The position numbers were made by a program, and so were the translations under genes. Shown in pieces: positions 18,301-27,028 of a stretch of 64,000 nt of DNA. The stretch's first letter is position 1; each line of letters begins with the position of its first letter. The notes under the pieces are model-generated. The model was not told the origin of the DNA, searched no databases, and worked only from the letters and a program-made list of their open reading frames with translations. The stretch comes from Chryseobacterium phosphatilyticum (GTDB lineage Bacteria; Bacteroidota; Bacteroidia; Flavobacteriales; Weeksellaceae). The stretch covers positions 248,001-312,000 of the forward strand of contig NZ_PPED02000005.1 of assembly GCF_002899825.2 (NCBI RefSeq), in the 5' to 3' direction.

Positions 18301-19048
18301 TTTTCTTTGAATTTGTAATTGAATCAACGGTGAATGTTGAGTAGTTTTTATTTTCCAAAAATACTAATAAATCTGCCAGTACACGACAGGTTTTGTCTGA
18401 TGTATCGTGAAGGAGGATAATGCTGCCTTTTCGTAACCCCTTGGTTACTCTTTGGTAAATTTTTTTCTCGTCATCAGTAATGGTATCCAGTGAACGAACA
18501 TTCCATCCGATGCTGTTTTTATATGTTTTTTTAATAGCTTTGGCAATATTAGGGTTGGTAACTCCAAAGGGAGGTCTGTACAGATCCGTTTTTATATTTC
18601 CGACCTCGTGTATCACTTTATCACAGTTCTCAATCTCTGCAATCATTTTTGAAGCAGATAAAAAGCCTGTTGAGTTGGAATGTGAGAACGTATGGTTCCC
18701 TATTGTATGTCCCTCAGCAATGATTCGCTGAAAAGTCTCAGGATATTTTTCGATCTGTTTTCCGATACAGAAAAAGGTGGCTTTTACCTGATGTTCTTTA
18801 AGCAGGTCTAAAAACTTCGGAGTGAATTCAGTAGGACCATCATCAAAAGTCAGAGCAACCTCTTTAATTTTTGTTCGCTTATGGGTAAGGCTATTGACAA
18901 AATACCCTAATTCAATATCAAAAGATCCCCACACAACAACGGCAAAAAAGCCCAGAAAATACACCAGATATACCCAAAAGCTTCCCTGAAACGCATAAAT
19001 AAAAACGTTACAGAAGAGATAGAATAGAATGAATGGGTAATGTTTCAT
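18293..19048 (-). CDS. Membrane-anchored polysaccharide deacetylase (NodB domain)
   Basis: 251 residues. Two N-terminal membrane helices (about 1-45), then a NodB homology domain with TFDDGPT (catalytic Asp pair) near residue 68 and the metal motif HTFSHS near 118, followed by LYRPPFG and the final LLHD. These enzymes de-N-acetylate or de-O-acetylate sugar polymers. Its position inside a type II PKS operon is notable; the substrate is not evident. About 96 bases separate it from the CLF gene upstream, with no promoter match seen. Confidence 0.85.
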   Translation of the reverse strand: MKHYPFILFYLFCNVFIYAFQGSFWVYLVYFLGFFAVVVWGSFDIELGYFVNSLTHKRTKIKEVALTFDDGPTEFTPKFLDLLKEHQVKATFFCIGKQIEKYPETFQRIIAEGHTIGNHTFSHSNSTGFLSASKMIAEIENCDKVIHEVGNIKTDLYRPPFGVTNPNIAKAIKKTYKNSIGWNVRSLDTITDDEKKIYQRVTKGLRKGSIILLHDTSDKTCRVLADLLVFLENKNYSTFTVDSITNSKKND

Positions 19049-19144
19049 TGCCGATGCTTTTTATGTTGAGCGTGTAATTAAAAGAATTTAAACGATACTT
19101 TTAATCTAACTTTTGCCGTTTCTCAGAAGTCTGCACTATTTTAT

Positions 19145-20206
19145 TTAAGCTTTCTCCAATAATACCAAACTATGATCATCACCTGCCAGATGATTGTAAA
19201 GAAGGATATTCCTCACACTTTCTTTTCTCTCTGAGTTGATCATCATGATTTCCGGAATCTGTTGCTCTTTCAGGATGTGACATGCAATAAAAGTAGAAAA
19301 TCCACTGGCTGTATTAAACTCTCCACTCAGATGTTTGTAATATAACAAAGCTGAATCCGGGAATGCTTCCATTGCTTTTGTATAATAAACATCAGATTTA
19401 GCATCTCCACTGAAACCGAGAATGACGGCATCAATATCTTGTGCTGAAAGATTGTTTTTCATCAGGAAATCACCAATAAAGGTAAGAACTTCGTCCAAAT
19501 CAAGTTTATTGATGATTGTAATATTTTGAAGTTTTGCGTAAGAAGTATCTGTTTTGTCTTTTCCTACTACAAAAAAACTAGCTCCTTCTCCCCAGATAAC
19601 ACCATTTGTTGCAGAGTTCAGATAATCTGAAGGAAGATCTGTTTCTCTCTTAATAATGTTATGAAGACAATAAAGCTCCATGGTTCTATCTGTCTGTTCA
19701 TCCGTGGAGCCCACGAGAATATTTTCTGCCTCACCGTCATTAATCTGAAGCTGAGCGTCTAATAATGAAAATTCCAGCGATGAAGATGTATTGACATAAG
19801 TGAAGTTGTAGGCATGACATTGCAATCCTAATGCAATCTGTCCCGCTACGGTATTGTGTGTAGATTGAATGAAAAAGGTAGGTGTTAAAAACTCTTCATG
19901 ATCGTCAATCACATTTTTCAGAAATTTTTCAGAGTCCTGAGAGCATCCCATTCCCGTTCCTGCAATAATCGCATCAGGGTATGATATTCCTGCTTCCTGC
20001 AAAGCATGGTGAGAGGCTACAGAGCTCATTTTTACTGTTTTAGACATCCTTCTGCTCATAGCAGGAGGAATAAATTCTTTATAATTGGGTTCTATAGCTT
20101 TTATAATCTGAACCGAATATTCGGGCTTAAGATTCTGAAGAATATTTTCGTTTAACGTGTCCTGAACAGAGATGCAGGATGCACTGTTGATGTATACTGC
20201 CCTCAT
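19145..20206 (-). CDS. Chain-length-factor-like ketosynthase subunit
   Basis: 353 residues from ATG 20206, thiolase fold but without a usable active site. At the place of the nucleophilic cysteine it has NTSSS (Ser141), the first histidine motif is replaced by GFSGDA, and the second is KHLSGEF. This is the pattern of a chain-length factor, the partner that sets product length in type II PKS. Equivalent to ApeC, which pairs with ApeO. Its start overlaps the stop of the active ketosynthase upstream by four bases (ATGA), as expected for a heterodimer made in equal amounts. The longer start at 20233 lies inside the neighbour. Confidence 0.85.
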   Translation of the reverse strand: MRAVYINSASCISVQDTLNENILQNLKPEYSVQIIKAIEPNYKEFIPPAMSRRMSKTVKMSSVASHHALQEAGISYPDAIIAGTGMGCSQDSEKFLKNVIDDHEEFLTPTFFIQSTHNTVAGQIALGLQCHAYNFTYVNTSSSLEFSLLDAQLQINDGEAENILVGSTDEQTDRTMELYCLHNIIKRETDLPSDYLNSATNGVIWGEGASFFVVGKDKTDTSYAKLQNITIINKLDLDEVLTFIGDFLMKNNLSAQDIDAVILGFSGDAKSDVYYTKAMEAFPDSALLYYKHLSGEFNTASGFSTFIACHILKEQQIPEIMMINSERKESVRNILLYNHLAGDDHSLVLLEKA

Positions 20207-21402
20207 GATTTTGAGAAAATTAAGGTTGAACAATTGCCCCCAAATCCAAATGAATTGGAAAGAACATGGTGGATATTTTTTTCTTTTAATTCAGTTACAG
20301 GTGTCAGATCAAACTCCTGCATTTTTGTTTTAAAGTTCAGGTTAGGAAAAATGACTCCATGCTGCATGGCTAAAATTGAAAATACGGCTTCAATTCCTGC
20401 CGCAGCCGCCAGAGTATGTCCTGTAAACGCTTTTGTAGAGCTGAACTCAGGAACATGTTCTTCTCCAAATATCCTGATCATTGCAATTCCTTCTGATAGA
20501 TCATTATTGGGAGTTGCAGTACCATGAACGTTAATATAATCAATGTTTTCTTTTGCCAATCCTGAAATTTTCAAAGCCTGCTGCATCGCAAGAAATGCAC
20601 CCTGACCATTTTCCGAAGAAGCGGTCTGGTGATGCGCATCGTTTGCATTCCCGTATCCCGAAAGATAAGCTAAAACCGGTTTATTTTCTTTTTTGACAAC
20701 CTTTTCGGATTCCAGCACCAGAAAAGCGGCAGCTTCTCCCAGATTCAACCCTTTACGGTCATTATCAAACGGAGTATTGTAAGAATCTGTAAGAATCATC
20801 AAAGTATTAAAACCATTGAGAGTAAATTTTGAAAGGGAGTCTGTTCCCCCAACAATTACACGGTCTAAAACTCCGTTTTTAATCAGTTTTGCTCCCATCA
20901 TAATCGCATTGGCTGCAGATGAGCAGGCTGTGCTGATGGTAGAAACCATACCTTTTAATCTTAAATAATCGGCAATGGCTAATGAAGAATTTCCGGCATC
21001 GTGAGCGTCAATATATTTTTGCTTTTCAGGAAAGTCTTCATAAGAATAGAAGTACTTTTCAGTGATATCCATTCCCCCGACACTGGTAGAAGAAATCAAT
21101 CCGGTTTTATAACCGTTGATATCTGAAATCTGAGCACTTTCTATAGCTTCTTTCGCAGCGATCATACCCAACAGAGAAGTTCTTGTGACATTGTTATCTT
21201 CATTGAGTTGAAGTTTTTGTATAAGTTCTTCGTTGGATAATTTTATCTCCCCTGTTTTAATCGTTCCGGAATGTCGGGTTTCAAACATTTGAATGTCCGA
21301 AATCCCATGTTTCCCGGATTGCAGGGAAATAAAATTTTCCTCCACGTTGTTTCCGATAGAGGAAATAATGCCCATTCCTGTTATAGCAATTTTTTGACTC
21401 AT
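20203..21402 (-). CDS. Beta-ketoacyl synthase, catalytic partner of the CLF (ApeO-like)
   Basis: 399-residue FabF-type ketosynthase with a full triad: Cys160 in STACSSAAN, His in NVHGTATPNND, and His in FTGHTLAAAAG. Predicted to form a heterodimer with the CLF encoded directly downstream and to carry out repeated elongation of the aryl polyene. Separated from the second ACP gene by an inverted repeat (21420-21475). Confidence 0.9.
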   Translation of the reverse strand: MSQKIAITGMGIISSIGNNVEENFISLQSGKHGISDIQMFETRHSGTIKTGEIKLSNEELIQKLQLNEDNNVTRTSLLGMIAAKEAIESAQISDINGYKTGLISSTSVGGMDITEKYFYSYEDFPEKQKYIDAHDAGNSSLAIADYLRLKGMVSTISTACSSAANAIMMGAKLIKNGVLDRVIVGGTDSLSKFTLNGFNTLMILTDSYNTPFDNDRKGLNLGEAAAFLVLESEKVVKKENKPVLAYLSGYGNANDAHHQTASSENGQGAFLAMQQALKISGLAKENIDYINVHGTATPNNDLSEGIAMIRIFGEEHVPEFSSTKAFTGHTLAAAAGIEAVFSILAMQHGVIFPNLNFKTKMQEFDLTPVTELKEKNIHHVLSNSFGFGGNCSTLIFSKS

Positions 21403-21419
21403 GGTATTACATCATATAA

Positions 21420-21475
21420 CAATCTAACAGTGTAATAATTATCAATGATTGTTATATTGTTACACTGTTAGATTG
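21420..21475. repeat. Inverted repeat, copy 2 of the intergenic family
   Basis: Perfect 16-base arms CAATCTAACAGTGTAA (21420-21435) and TTACACTGTTAGATTG (21460-21475) with a 24-base centre. Lies between the ketosynthase and ACP genes inside an operon, so it may form an mRNA hairpin. Confidence 0.8.
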
Positions 21476-21486
21476 ATACATTAACT

Positions 21487-21744
21487 TTATTTTGTTCTGT
21501 TCTCTTCGATGAATTTAGCCATCACCTCAATAGATTGGAAAATTTCCTTTCCTTTTTTAGGATCGGCTAATTTTATTCCGTAATCTTTATCAAGAAGAAC
21601 GATCAGCTCAAGAGCGTCAATAGAATCAAGCCCCAATCCTCCTCCGAACAATGGATCTGTATCTTTGATTTCTTCTACAGCGACATCTTCAAGGTTCAAT
21701 ACTTCAATAATTTTGTGCTTTAATTCAGTTTTTAAGTTTTCCAT
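21487..21744 (-). CDS. Acyl carrier protein (second)
   Basis: 85 residues with the attachment motif LGLDSIDALEL (Ser41). Sequence differs clearly from the first ACP (10016-10270), so the two probably serve different steps: one may take the aromatic starter and polyene, the other the resorcinol branch. Flanked on both sides by members of the inverted-repeat family, which makes it look like a separate cassette in the operon. Confidence 0.9.
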   Translation of the reverse strand: MENLKTELKHKIIEVLNLEDVAVEEIKDTDPLFGGGLGLDSIDALELIVLLDKDYGIKLADPKKGKEIFQSIEVMAKFIEENRTK

Positions 21745-21759
21745 AATTTTATTTTAATG

Positions 21760-21840
21760 TAACAATATATCAATGTACCAGTTTACCAATAATTTTTACT
21801 GCTCTTAGCATTGGTACATTATTAGATTGGTACATTGTTA
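21760..21840. repeat. Inverted repeat, copy 3 of the intergenic family
   Basis: Imperfect 31-base arms (21760-21790 and 21810-21840) matching at 24 positions by eye, with a 19-base centre. Contains the words CAATGTACCA, TTGGTACATT and TACATTGTTA, related to copies 1 and 2. Ends two bases before the stop of the half-ketosynthase gene. Confidence 0.7.
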
Positions 21841-21842
21841 AA

Positions 21843-22382
21843 TTATAATGTGAGCAAATATACAAAAGCTTTATAATTTTCCTGATACAATTCTACCCAG
21901 CCACATACCACCTTATCAGCTTTTCCGGAATGAAGTATTTGCTCAGCATAATCATTTAAAAAATTTTCATCAAATTCATCTAAAACAAAAAAAGCATTCT
22001 CTGTTTGCATTTTATGTTTAATGCTGATTTCCCCAACACAAATATTGGGTAAGGTATATACAAAAACCGCAGGACTGGGAAAATAAGCTTCTTTTGAATT
22101 GATGCTTTCCTGATATTTAAAATCGGTATCCAGACTAGACGATTTGTTTGCAAATACTAAAGCCGTATTGCTATGATCATCTTCTTTCAATATCATTTCA
22201 GCAGCAAGGAAGGCCAGCTTACTTAAATTATCCATTTTATGAAACTTCGGATAACTAAATTCCATCGTTTTATAAGCTTCTTTTGCAAACTCCTGAAAAG
22301 TCAGAGTTTCCGTTTCAAAAATAAGATTTCCATCAACCATTATTTTTGAGTGTTCTATAGTACAGATATTCGTTCTCGTCAT
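21843..22382 (-). CDS. Half-size ketosynthase-like protein without catalytic residues
   Basis: 179 residues. The order of features follows the N-terminal half of a FabF-like ketosynthase: PSPAVFVYTLPNICVGEISIKH corresponds to the helix before the nucleophile elbow, but the residues at the cysteine position (around 134-136, FVLDEF) contain no Cys, and the C-terminal half with both histidines is absent. Similar short proteins recur in aryl polyene loci. It may be a structural or gating partner of a real ketosynthase. Ten bases downstream of the ketosynthase at 22393-23541 and in the same operon. Confidence 0.65.
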   Translation of the reverse strand: MTRTNICTIEHSKIMVDGNLIFETETLTFQEFAKEAYKTMEFSYPKFHKMDNLSKLAFLAAEMILKEDDHSNTALVFANKSSSLDTDFKYQESINSKEAYFPSPAVFVYTLPNICVGEISIKHKMQTENAFFVLDEFDENFLNDYAEQILHSGKADKVVCGWVELYQENYKAFVYLLTL

Positions 22383-22392
22383 TCTCTTTATT

Positions 22393-23541
22393 TTAACATT
22401 TTTCCAGTACTACAGCTGCATTACATCCGCCAAAACCTGAGGCTGTTTTCAATATATAGGTGATTTCTGCAGATTGGTTTTCGATTATAATATTCATGGG
22501 CTGAGAAACACCCATTTCCTCAAAATTCTTAGAAGGAAGCAACGTGCCTTGAAGGGCGCTTTCCATTGAAATAATACTTTCCAGCAGTCCGGAAGCACCA
22601 AGGCAGTGTCCGTAGAAGCCTTTCATACTGTTTAAAGGAACATTTTGCAATTCCATTCTGTTGAAGGCGATGGCTTCCATTTCATCGTTGTATAGCGTTG
22701 CCGTTCCGTGAGCAGAAATAAAATCAATTTGCCCGGAAGATATTTGTGCTTCTCTCATAGCATTTTTGATGCTGGCATATAACCCGTCTCCTGTTCTTGA
22801 TGGACCTGAAATATGATTGGCATCATTGATGGCGGAATCTCCCGATACTTTAAATTTGAGTTTTTCATTTTCAGAAGGTTCTGAAGTGATGTAAACAGCC
22901 GCTGCTGCTTCTCCGATATTGATTCCGTTTCTGTTTTTATCATAGGGTTGGCAAGGTCCTGCTGCAATCGCCTGAAATGAATTGAATCCTGAAATGACAA
23001 ACTCAGAGAGCTCATCTCCTGCAATTACAAAGGCATCTTTATATTTTCCTGCCTGAATCATATTTTTGGCAACAGCAATAGCCATAACCCCGGAAACACA
23101 GGCATTGGAGACTACGATCGGTTTTGTTTTAAATCCGAAAAAATCTGCAATTTTTTGTGCCAATGCCGGGAGGTAAACCCCATCCGGTAATTCGGTTGTA
23201 TTTTTTAGGAGACTGATGTTCCCTTTAGTTGTGGAAAGGATAAAAGCTGTATCTTCTGTAACATCATGTTTTTCAATCAAAGGTTTCAGACTCAAAAGCA
23301 ACATTTTTTCCAGCCTTGTAAATGGTAGCTTGTCATTCTGATCAGGGATAAAGAATTTGGTAAACTCTTTTTCTAAGATTTGAGAATCAATCATTGAGGT
23401 ATAAAAAGATTCCTGATTATCTGCAATCTGATGTAATGCAACCCCTGATTTTCCTCCTAAAAGAGCTTTCCAGTTAGAATCCACATCAAATCCCAAAGGT
23501 GTTACGCACTGGTAATCTGTGATATAAATTTCCTTCATCAT
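22393..23541 (-). CDS. Beta-ketoacyl synthase, FabF type (third active one)
   Basis: 382 residues with Cys148 in SNACVSG, His in SAHGTATLYND, and His in FYGHCLGASG. Slightly short for FabF (usually about 410). Its partner may be the half-ketosynthase encoded just downstream. Could act in priming or in formation of the dialkylresorcinol precursors. Overlaps the thioesterase gene by four bases; start either Met1 or Met2. Confidence 0.88.
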   Translation of the reverse strand: MMKEIYITDYQCVTPLGFDVDSNWKALLGGKSGVALHQIADNQESFYTSMIDSQILEKEFTKFFIPDQNDKLPFTRLEKMLLLSLKPLIEKHDVTEDTAFILSTTKGNISLLKNTTELPDGVYLPALAQKIADFFGFKTKPIVVSNACVSGVMAIAVAKNMIQAGKYKDAFVIAGDELSEFVISGFNSFQAIAAGPCQPYDKNRNGINIGEAAAAVYITSEPSENEKLKFKVSGDSAINDANHISGPSRTGDGLYASIKNAMREAQISSGQIDFISAHGTATLYNDEMEAIAFNRMELQNVPLNSMKGFYGHCLGASGLLESIISMESALQGTLLPSKNFEEMGVSQPMNIIIENQSAEITYILKTASGFGGCNAAVVLEKC

Positions 23542-23966
23542 GATAATCCCATTTTATCTTTCCAGTTTTGAAAAAATTCCGGATTGTAAAGGCATAAATT
23601 GCCGTCACCGTCCAGAAATACCTGAATAGTTTCTCCACTACAAACCAGTTTCCCCTCCTGATTAAAGAGTTCATAGGTATAGATTAACTTTGCAGACATG
23701 GTATTGACAAAAGTAGTGACAATATTGAATGTCTCTCCATACTTTAAAGGAAGAAAATGCTCACAGGTGCTTTTCACAATAGGGGTTACAAATCCGGCGT
23801 TCTGAATATCGAGATAGGTAAGGCCGTGCTGGCGTCCAAAAGCTTCTCTTCCGTCTTCAAAATAAACAATATAATGTCCGTGCCAGACAATTCCCAGTGG
23901 ATCTGTCTCGTTGAAGCGTACTCTTACTTCTTCAGTACAGCTTAATATATTTTCGTTAGACTGCAT
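23538..23966 (-). CDS. 4HBT-type acyl-ACP/CoA thioesterase
   Basis: 142 residues from ATG 23966, hotdog fold, with the 4-hydroxybenzoyl-CoA thioesterase motif NETDPLGIVWHGHY (Asp22 predicted catalytic). Would release the acid from ACP or proofread stalled chains; equivalent to ApeK-type thioesterases. The longer start at 24008 is rejected since it reaches far into the permease gene; the chosen one overlaps it by 11 bases. Confidence 0.85.
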   Translation of the reverse strand: MQSNENILSCTEEVRVRFNETDPLGIVWHGHYIVYFEDGREAFGRQHGLTYLDIQNAGFVTPIVKSTCEHFLPLKYGETFNIVTTFVNTMSAKLIYTYELFNQEGKLVCSGETIQVFLDGDGNLCLYNPEFFQNWKDKMGLS

Positions 23967-25224
23967 TTTGTTTCTTTTCGTAAAAAATGGAAATGAATAC
24001 GGTGGCAAGGTAGAACAAAAACAGGAATATCAATTCTTTAGCGATACCTCCAATTCCACTGTTTCTTAAAATAATATCATAATAGGCGTTCAATCCCCAG
24101 TTCATAGGAGAGAATTTTGCTATGGTCTGCATGAATTCAGGCATTAAAAATACCGGAACCCAGATTCCACCGATCGCTGCCAATACAACAACAGATGTCG
24201 CACCAAAGGGAGCAGATTGCTCCTGAGTATCGGCAATAGTTCCTAATAAAACGCCGAATCCTATGGCTGCTAATCCTGCAAATAAAGTGACAACAATAAG
24301 CTGGAACATCTTTCCGGAAACATCAAATGCCGGAAGATCCATATATGGGAAAAGATAAATACCCACGGCTACCATCAATAAAAACTGAATGATACAAATG
24401 ATGAGGTAAGTACATGTTTTTCCTAAAATATGCACAAAGTACGGGGTAGGACTTATTCTGGCCCTGACACTTGTACCTTGGCTTTTTTCTTTTACCAAGT
24501 TGATGGATAAAGGAACTACGATAAAAAAGATGGCAAAAAGAGTCCACGCGGGAACGTTGTGCTGAACAGAATTCGGCATAACATCCATTTCTCCTTTTTT
24601 AGGAGTGATTTCTTTGAAGCTGATGAGATTTTTATTTTCATCAAGGTTTTCTGTCGTTCCCAATTGATCCTGAAATGCTTTGTAGATCTTTTTGTTTTCG
24701 ATCTCAAATACCATTTTGTTGACAGAATTCATCACTGAGTTTTTGAATCCTGCATTGGTGGCAGGATCAAAGTATAAATGAATCTCTTTTGCCTTAGGAG
24801 CTACCTTTGTGACTTTTGCAGAATCATTTTCAAGCCCGAAAGAGCTTACAATCGTCTGAACTTTTGACTCAATATTGGAATTTAAATCTTTCGTTAAATT
24901 TTCAGGAATAACAATAGCCATCTGATAATCTCCTGAAAATACAGCTTCCTGAGCAGATTTTTCATTGAAATTTGTCAGAAGCTGAAAGGTTTTACTATTT
25001 TCCAGTTCGCCTTTTATATTTTTTGAAACCTCAGATTTGTCGTTATCAATAAAAATAATGGGAATTTTTGATCCTTCAAGGTTTTTAAAGGTAGAATCCT
25101 GAATCAGGGTAATGGTTACAATCAGAAGTAACGGCATTACGAATATAATGACAATTCCTCCGATATCTCTTTTCAGCAGAAGAATTTCTTTGATAAAGCT
25201 TCTCCACAGTTTATACAACAACAT
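23956..25224 (-). CDS. ABC-2 type transporter permease
   Basis: 422 residues: one N-terminal membrane helix (about 20-40), a large extracytoplasmic domain (about 45-220), then five helices to the C-terminus, the layout of ABC-2 exporters of the YhhJ/YbhR/LinearmycinR kind. Together with the ATPase encoded upstream (14-base overlap) it makes a half-transporter pair for export of a hydrophobic compound, likely the pigment or its precursor (inference). Confidence 0.88.
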   Translation of the reverse strand: MLLYKLWRSFIKEILLLKRDIGGIVIIFVMPLLLIVTITLIQDSTFKNLEGSKIPIIFIDNDKSEVSKNIKGELENSKTFQLLTNFNEKSAQEAVFSGDYQMAIVIPENLTKDLNSNIESKVQTIVSSFGLENDSAKVTKVAPKAKEIHLYFDPATNAGFKNSVMNSVNKMVFEIENKKIYKAFQDQLGTTENLDENKNLISFKEITPKKGEMDVMPNSVQHNVPAWTLFAIFFIVVPLSINLVKEKSQGTSVRARISPTPYFVHILGKTCTYLIICIIQFLLMVAVGIYLFPYMDLPAFDVSGKMFQLIVVTLFAGLAAIGFGVLLGTIADTQEQSAPFGATSVVVLAAIGGIWVPVFLMPEFMQTIAKFSPMNWGLNAYYDIILRNSGIGGIAKELIFLFLFYLATVFISIFYEKKQNAV

Positions 25225-25969
25225 CTCTTAATTCTTTTCCGGTTAATGAAATGAAAACATCTTCAAGGTTTTCTGCATTGGCAATCTGCGAAACCAGTTC
25301 TTCAGGGGTCCCTACGGCATGAATTTTTCCATGATCGATGATGGCAATTTTTGTACAAAATTCTTCTGCTTCTGAAAGATGGTGAGAAGTATAAATAATA
25401 CAGGTTCCTTGCTTATTTAAATCCAGAAGGTAATCAATAATTGCTTTTTTAGATTGAACATCAACGCCCACGGTTGGCTCGTCAAGAAACAAAATTTTTG
25501 GATTATGAAGAGTCCCGGCGATAAGGTTGCAACGGCGTTTCATCCCTCCTGAGAACTGACCTACCTGCTTATCTGCAAACTTTGAAAGTCCCATGATTTC
25601 AAGAGATTCATCAATCGTTTTTTTAAGCTGTTTATGCTTTAAACCATATAAACTTCCAAAGAACATCAGGTTTTCTCTGGCGGTAAGGGTAGGATAAAGG
25701 GCATATTCCTGAGGAACGATGCCGATGATTTGTCGTATTTTGAACCCATCTTTCTGAGGAGATAAACCATTAATGGAAAATTGTCCTGAAGTTGGTTTTA
25801 TCAATCCTGAAAGCATAGAAATCAATGTGGTTTTTCCAGCTCCGTTGGGACCCAGAATTCCATAGATTTCTTGCTTATTAATATTCAGGGAAATATCATT
25901 TACAGAAAACTCGTCGGAATTTTTGTACTTTTTATAAAGATTTTTAATCTCAATCATATTCTCCGCCAT
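25211..25969 (-). CDS. ABC transporter ATP-binding protein
   Basis: 252 residues with Walker A GPNGAGKTT (40-48), signature FSGGMKRR, Walker B ILFLDEPTVGVD, and switch His in YTSHHLSEAEE. Energises the ABC-2 permease encoded directly downstream. Starts one base after the BtrH-like gene ends. Confidence 0.95.
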   Translation of the reverse strand: MAENMIEIKNLYKKYKNSDEFSVNDISLNINKQEIYGILGPNGAGKTTLISMLSGLIKPTSGQFSINGLSPQKDGFKIRQIIGIVPQEYALYPTLTARENLMFFGSLYGLKHKQLKKTIDESLEIMGLSKFADKQVGQFSGGMKRRCNLIAGTLHNPKILFLDEPTVGVDVQSKKAIIDYLLDLNKQGTCIIYTSHHLSEAEEFCTKIAIIDHGKIHAVGTPEELVSQIANAENLEDVFISLTGKELRDVVV

Positions 25970-25970
25970 A

Positions 25971-26966
25971 TCAGATCGCTTTTCTTAATTTTTTATAAAA
26001 AGCTTCTTCCAGATCTGCAATGTGCAGCATTGTTTTTGAAAGTTCGTTATAAATATTGCTTTTTGAGTTTCTGTTTTTGTAAACACGGGCAATATCTACT
26101 GCAAAATCTCTCCAAAGATCACCAATAGATGTAATTTCTTTTGATAGTTCTTTCAGTTCATCATTTTTAAGGATGACAGAAGCTTCCTGAAGAAATGCTC
26201 CATAGATAAATCTGAACCCGCCGCCGCCGGTTCCAATTTCTTCCTGCATTCTGATGAGTTGTCCCAGATAATGATTGGTGACTTTTGTTCCTTTCTTTTC
26301 TGCCCATTTCGGGATGCTTTTTGCAACCCATCTCATCGCTCTTACTCCAATAAGAGGTACCGGAGCCAACATATTTTTACAGGTGTCCTTAATCCCTTTT
26401 TTAATGGCCTCCTCCAGATTGATGTTTTCCGGAACATAAACAGGATAGTACATATGTCCTTTTGGAGGAAGCGCCCCTTTGGCATATCTTACTTTTTCCA
26501 GTTCTGCTTCAGAAAGAGAGGTCACGTAATCCATAACAGGGTCGCTGATCAGGAATTTTCCTTCCTCTTTACCATATACTACAAGGTTATGAGCATTGAA
26601 ATGAAATTTATATTCTTCAGGAAAATAGGTGAGATTAAAAACACCTACCTGTAGCCCTGTGGGTATATTTTGTTCTAAATTTCTTTCCAGAGCTGCCTGA
26701 GCATCTTTGGGGTTTGAAAATTTTTCTCTTTTGATTTTAATTCCTAATCTCTTGGCTGCTTTGCTGAATATAGCACCCGGCATCGGACGATAGCTGAAGC
26801 CCGGAGCAAAATTAACCTTTAAAAAAGGCAGATACACAAAGAATAACCCTGAGCCGATCCCGAAGATCATAGGTTCGCTCAGTTTAAGTCCCTTGTTGAG
26901 AAGTAGATTAGAAGCAACACCGTTTTCGCAATGCGCAGTCTGATGGTGTTCAAAGTTTAATTTCAT
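25971..26966 (-). CDS. BtrH-like acyl transferase/peptidase-fold protein
   Basis: 331 residues. The N-terminus (FEHHQTAHCENGVASNLL) and GIGSGLFFVYLPF match the BtrH N-terminal domain, a papain-like fold that in butirosin synthesis transfers an acyl group from ACP to an amine. Candidate nucleophile Cys13, with a His in FNAHNLVVYG near 122 and DPV near 138. In this setting it could pass the polyene acyl chain from ACP to the resorcinol; that is inference. A C-terminal helical region (about 200-331) has an unknown role. Confidence 0.75.
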   Translation of the reverse strand: MKLNFEHHQTAHCENGVASNLLLNKGLKLSEPMIFGIGSGLFFVYLPFLKVNFAPGFSYRPMPGAIFSKAAKRLGIKIKREKFSNPKDAQAALERNLEQNIPTGLQVGVFNLTYFPEEYKFHFNAHNLVVYGKEEGKFLISDPVMDYVTSLSEAELEKVRYAKGALPPKGHMYYPVYVPENINLEEAIKKGIKDTCKNMLAPVPLIGVRAMRWVAKSIPKWAEKKGTKVTNHYLGQLIRMQEEIGTGGGGFRFIYGAFLQEASVILKNDELKELSKEITSIGDLWRDFAVDIARVYKNRNSKSNIYNELSKTMLHIADLEEAFYKKLRKAI

Positions 26967-27028
26967 TTGCAGCTTATATCTTTTTCATCGGTGTAATGAA
27001 ATGGACTATTATAAATAGGCCATCTCAT

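Noticed and set aside
26259..26654. 131-residue plus-strand frame opposite the BtrH-like gene
   Set aside because: Antisense shadow without recognisable features.
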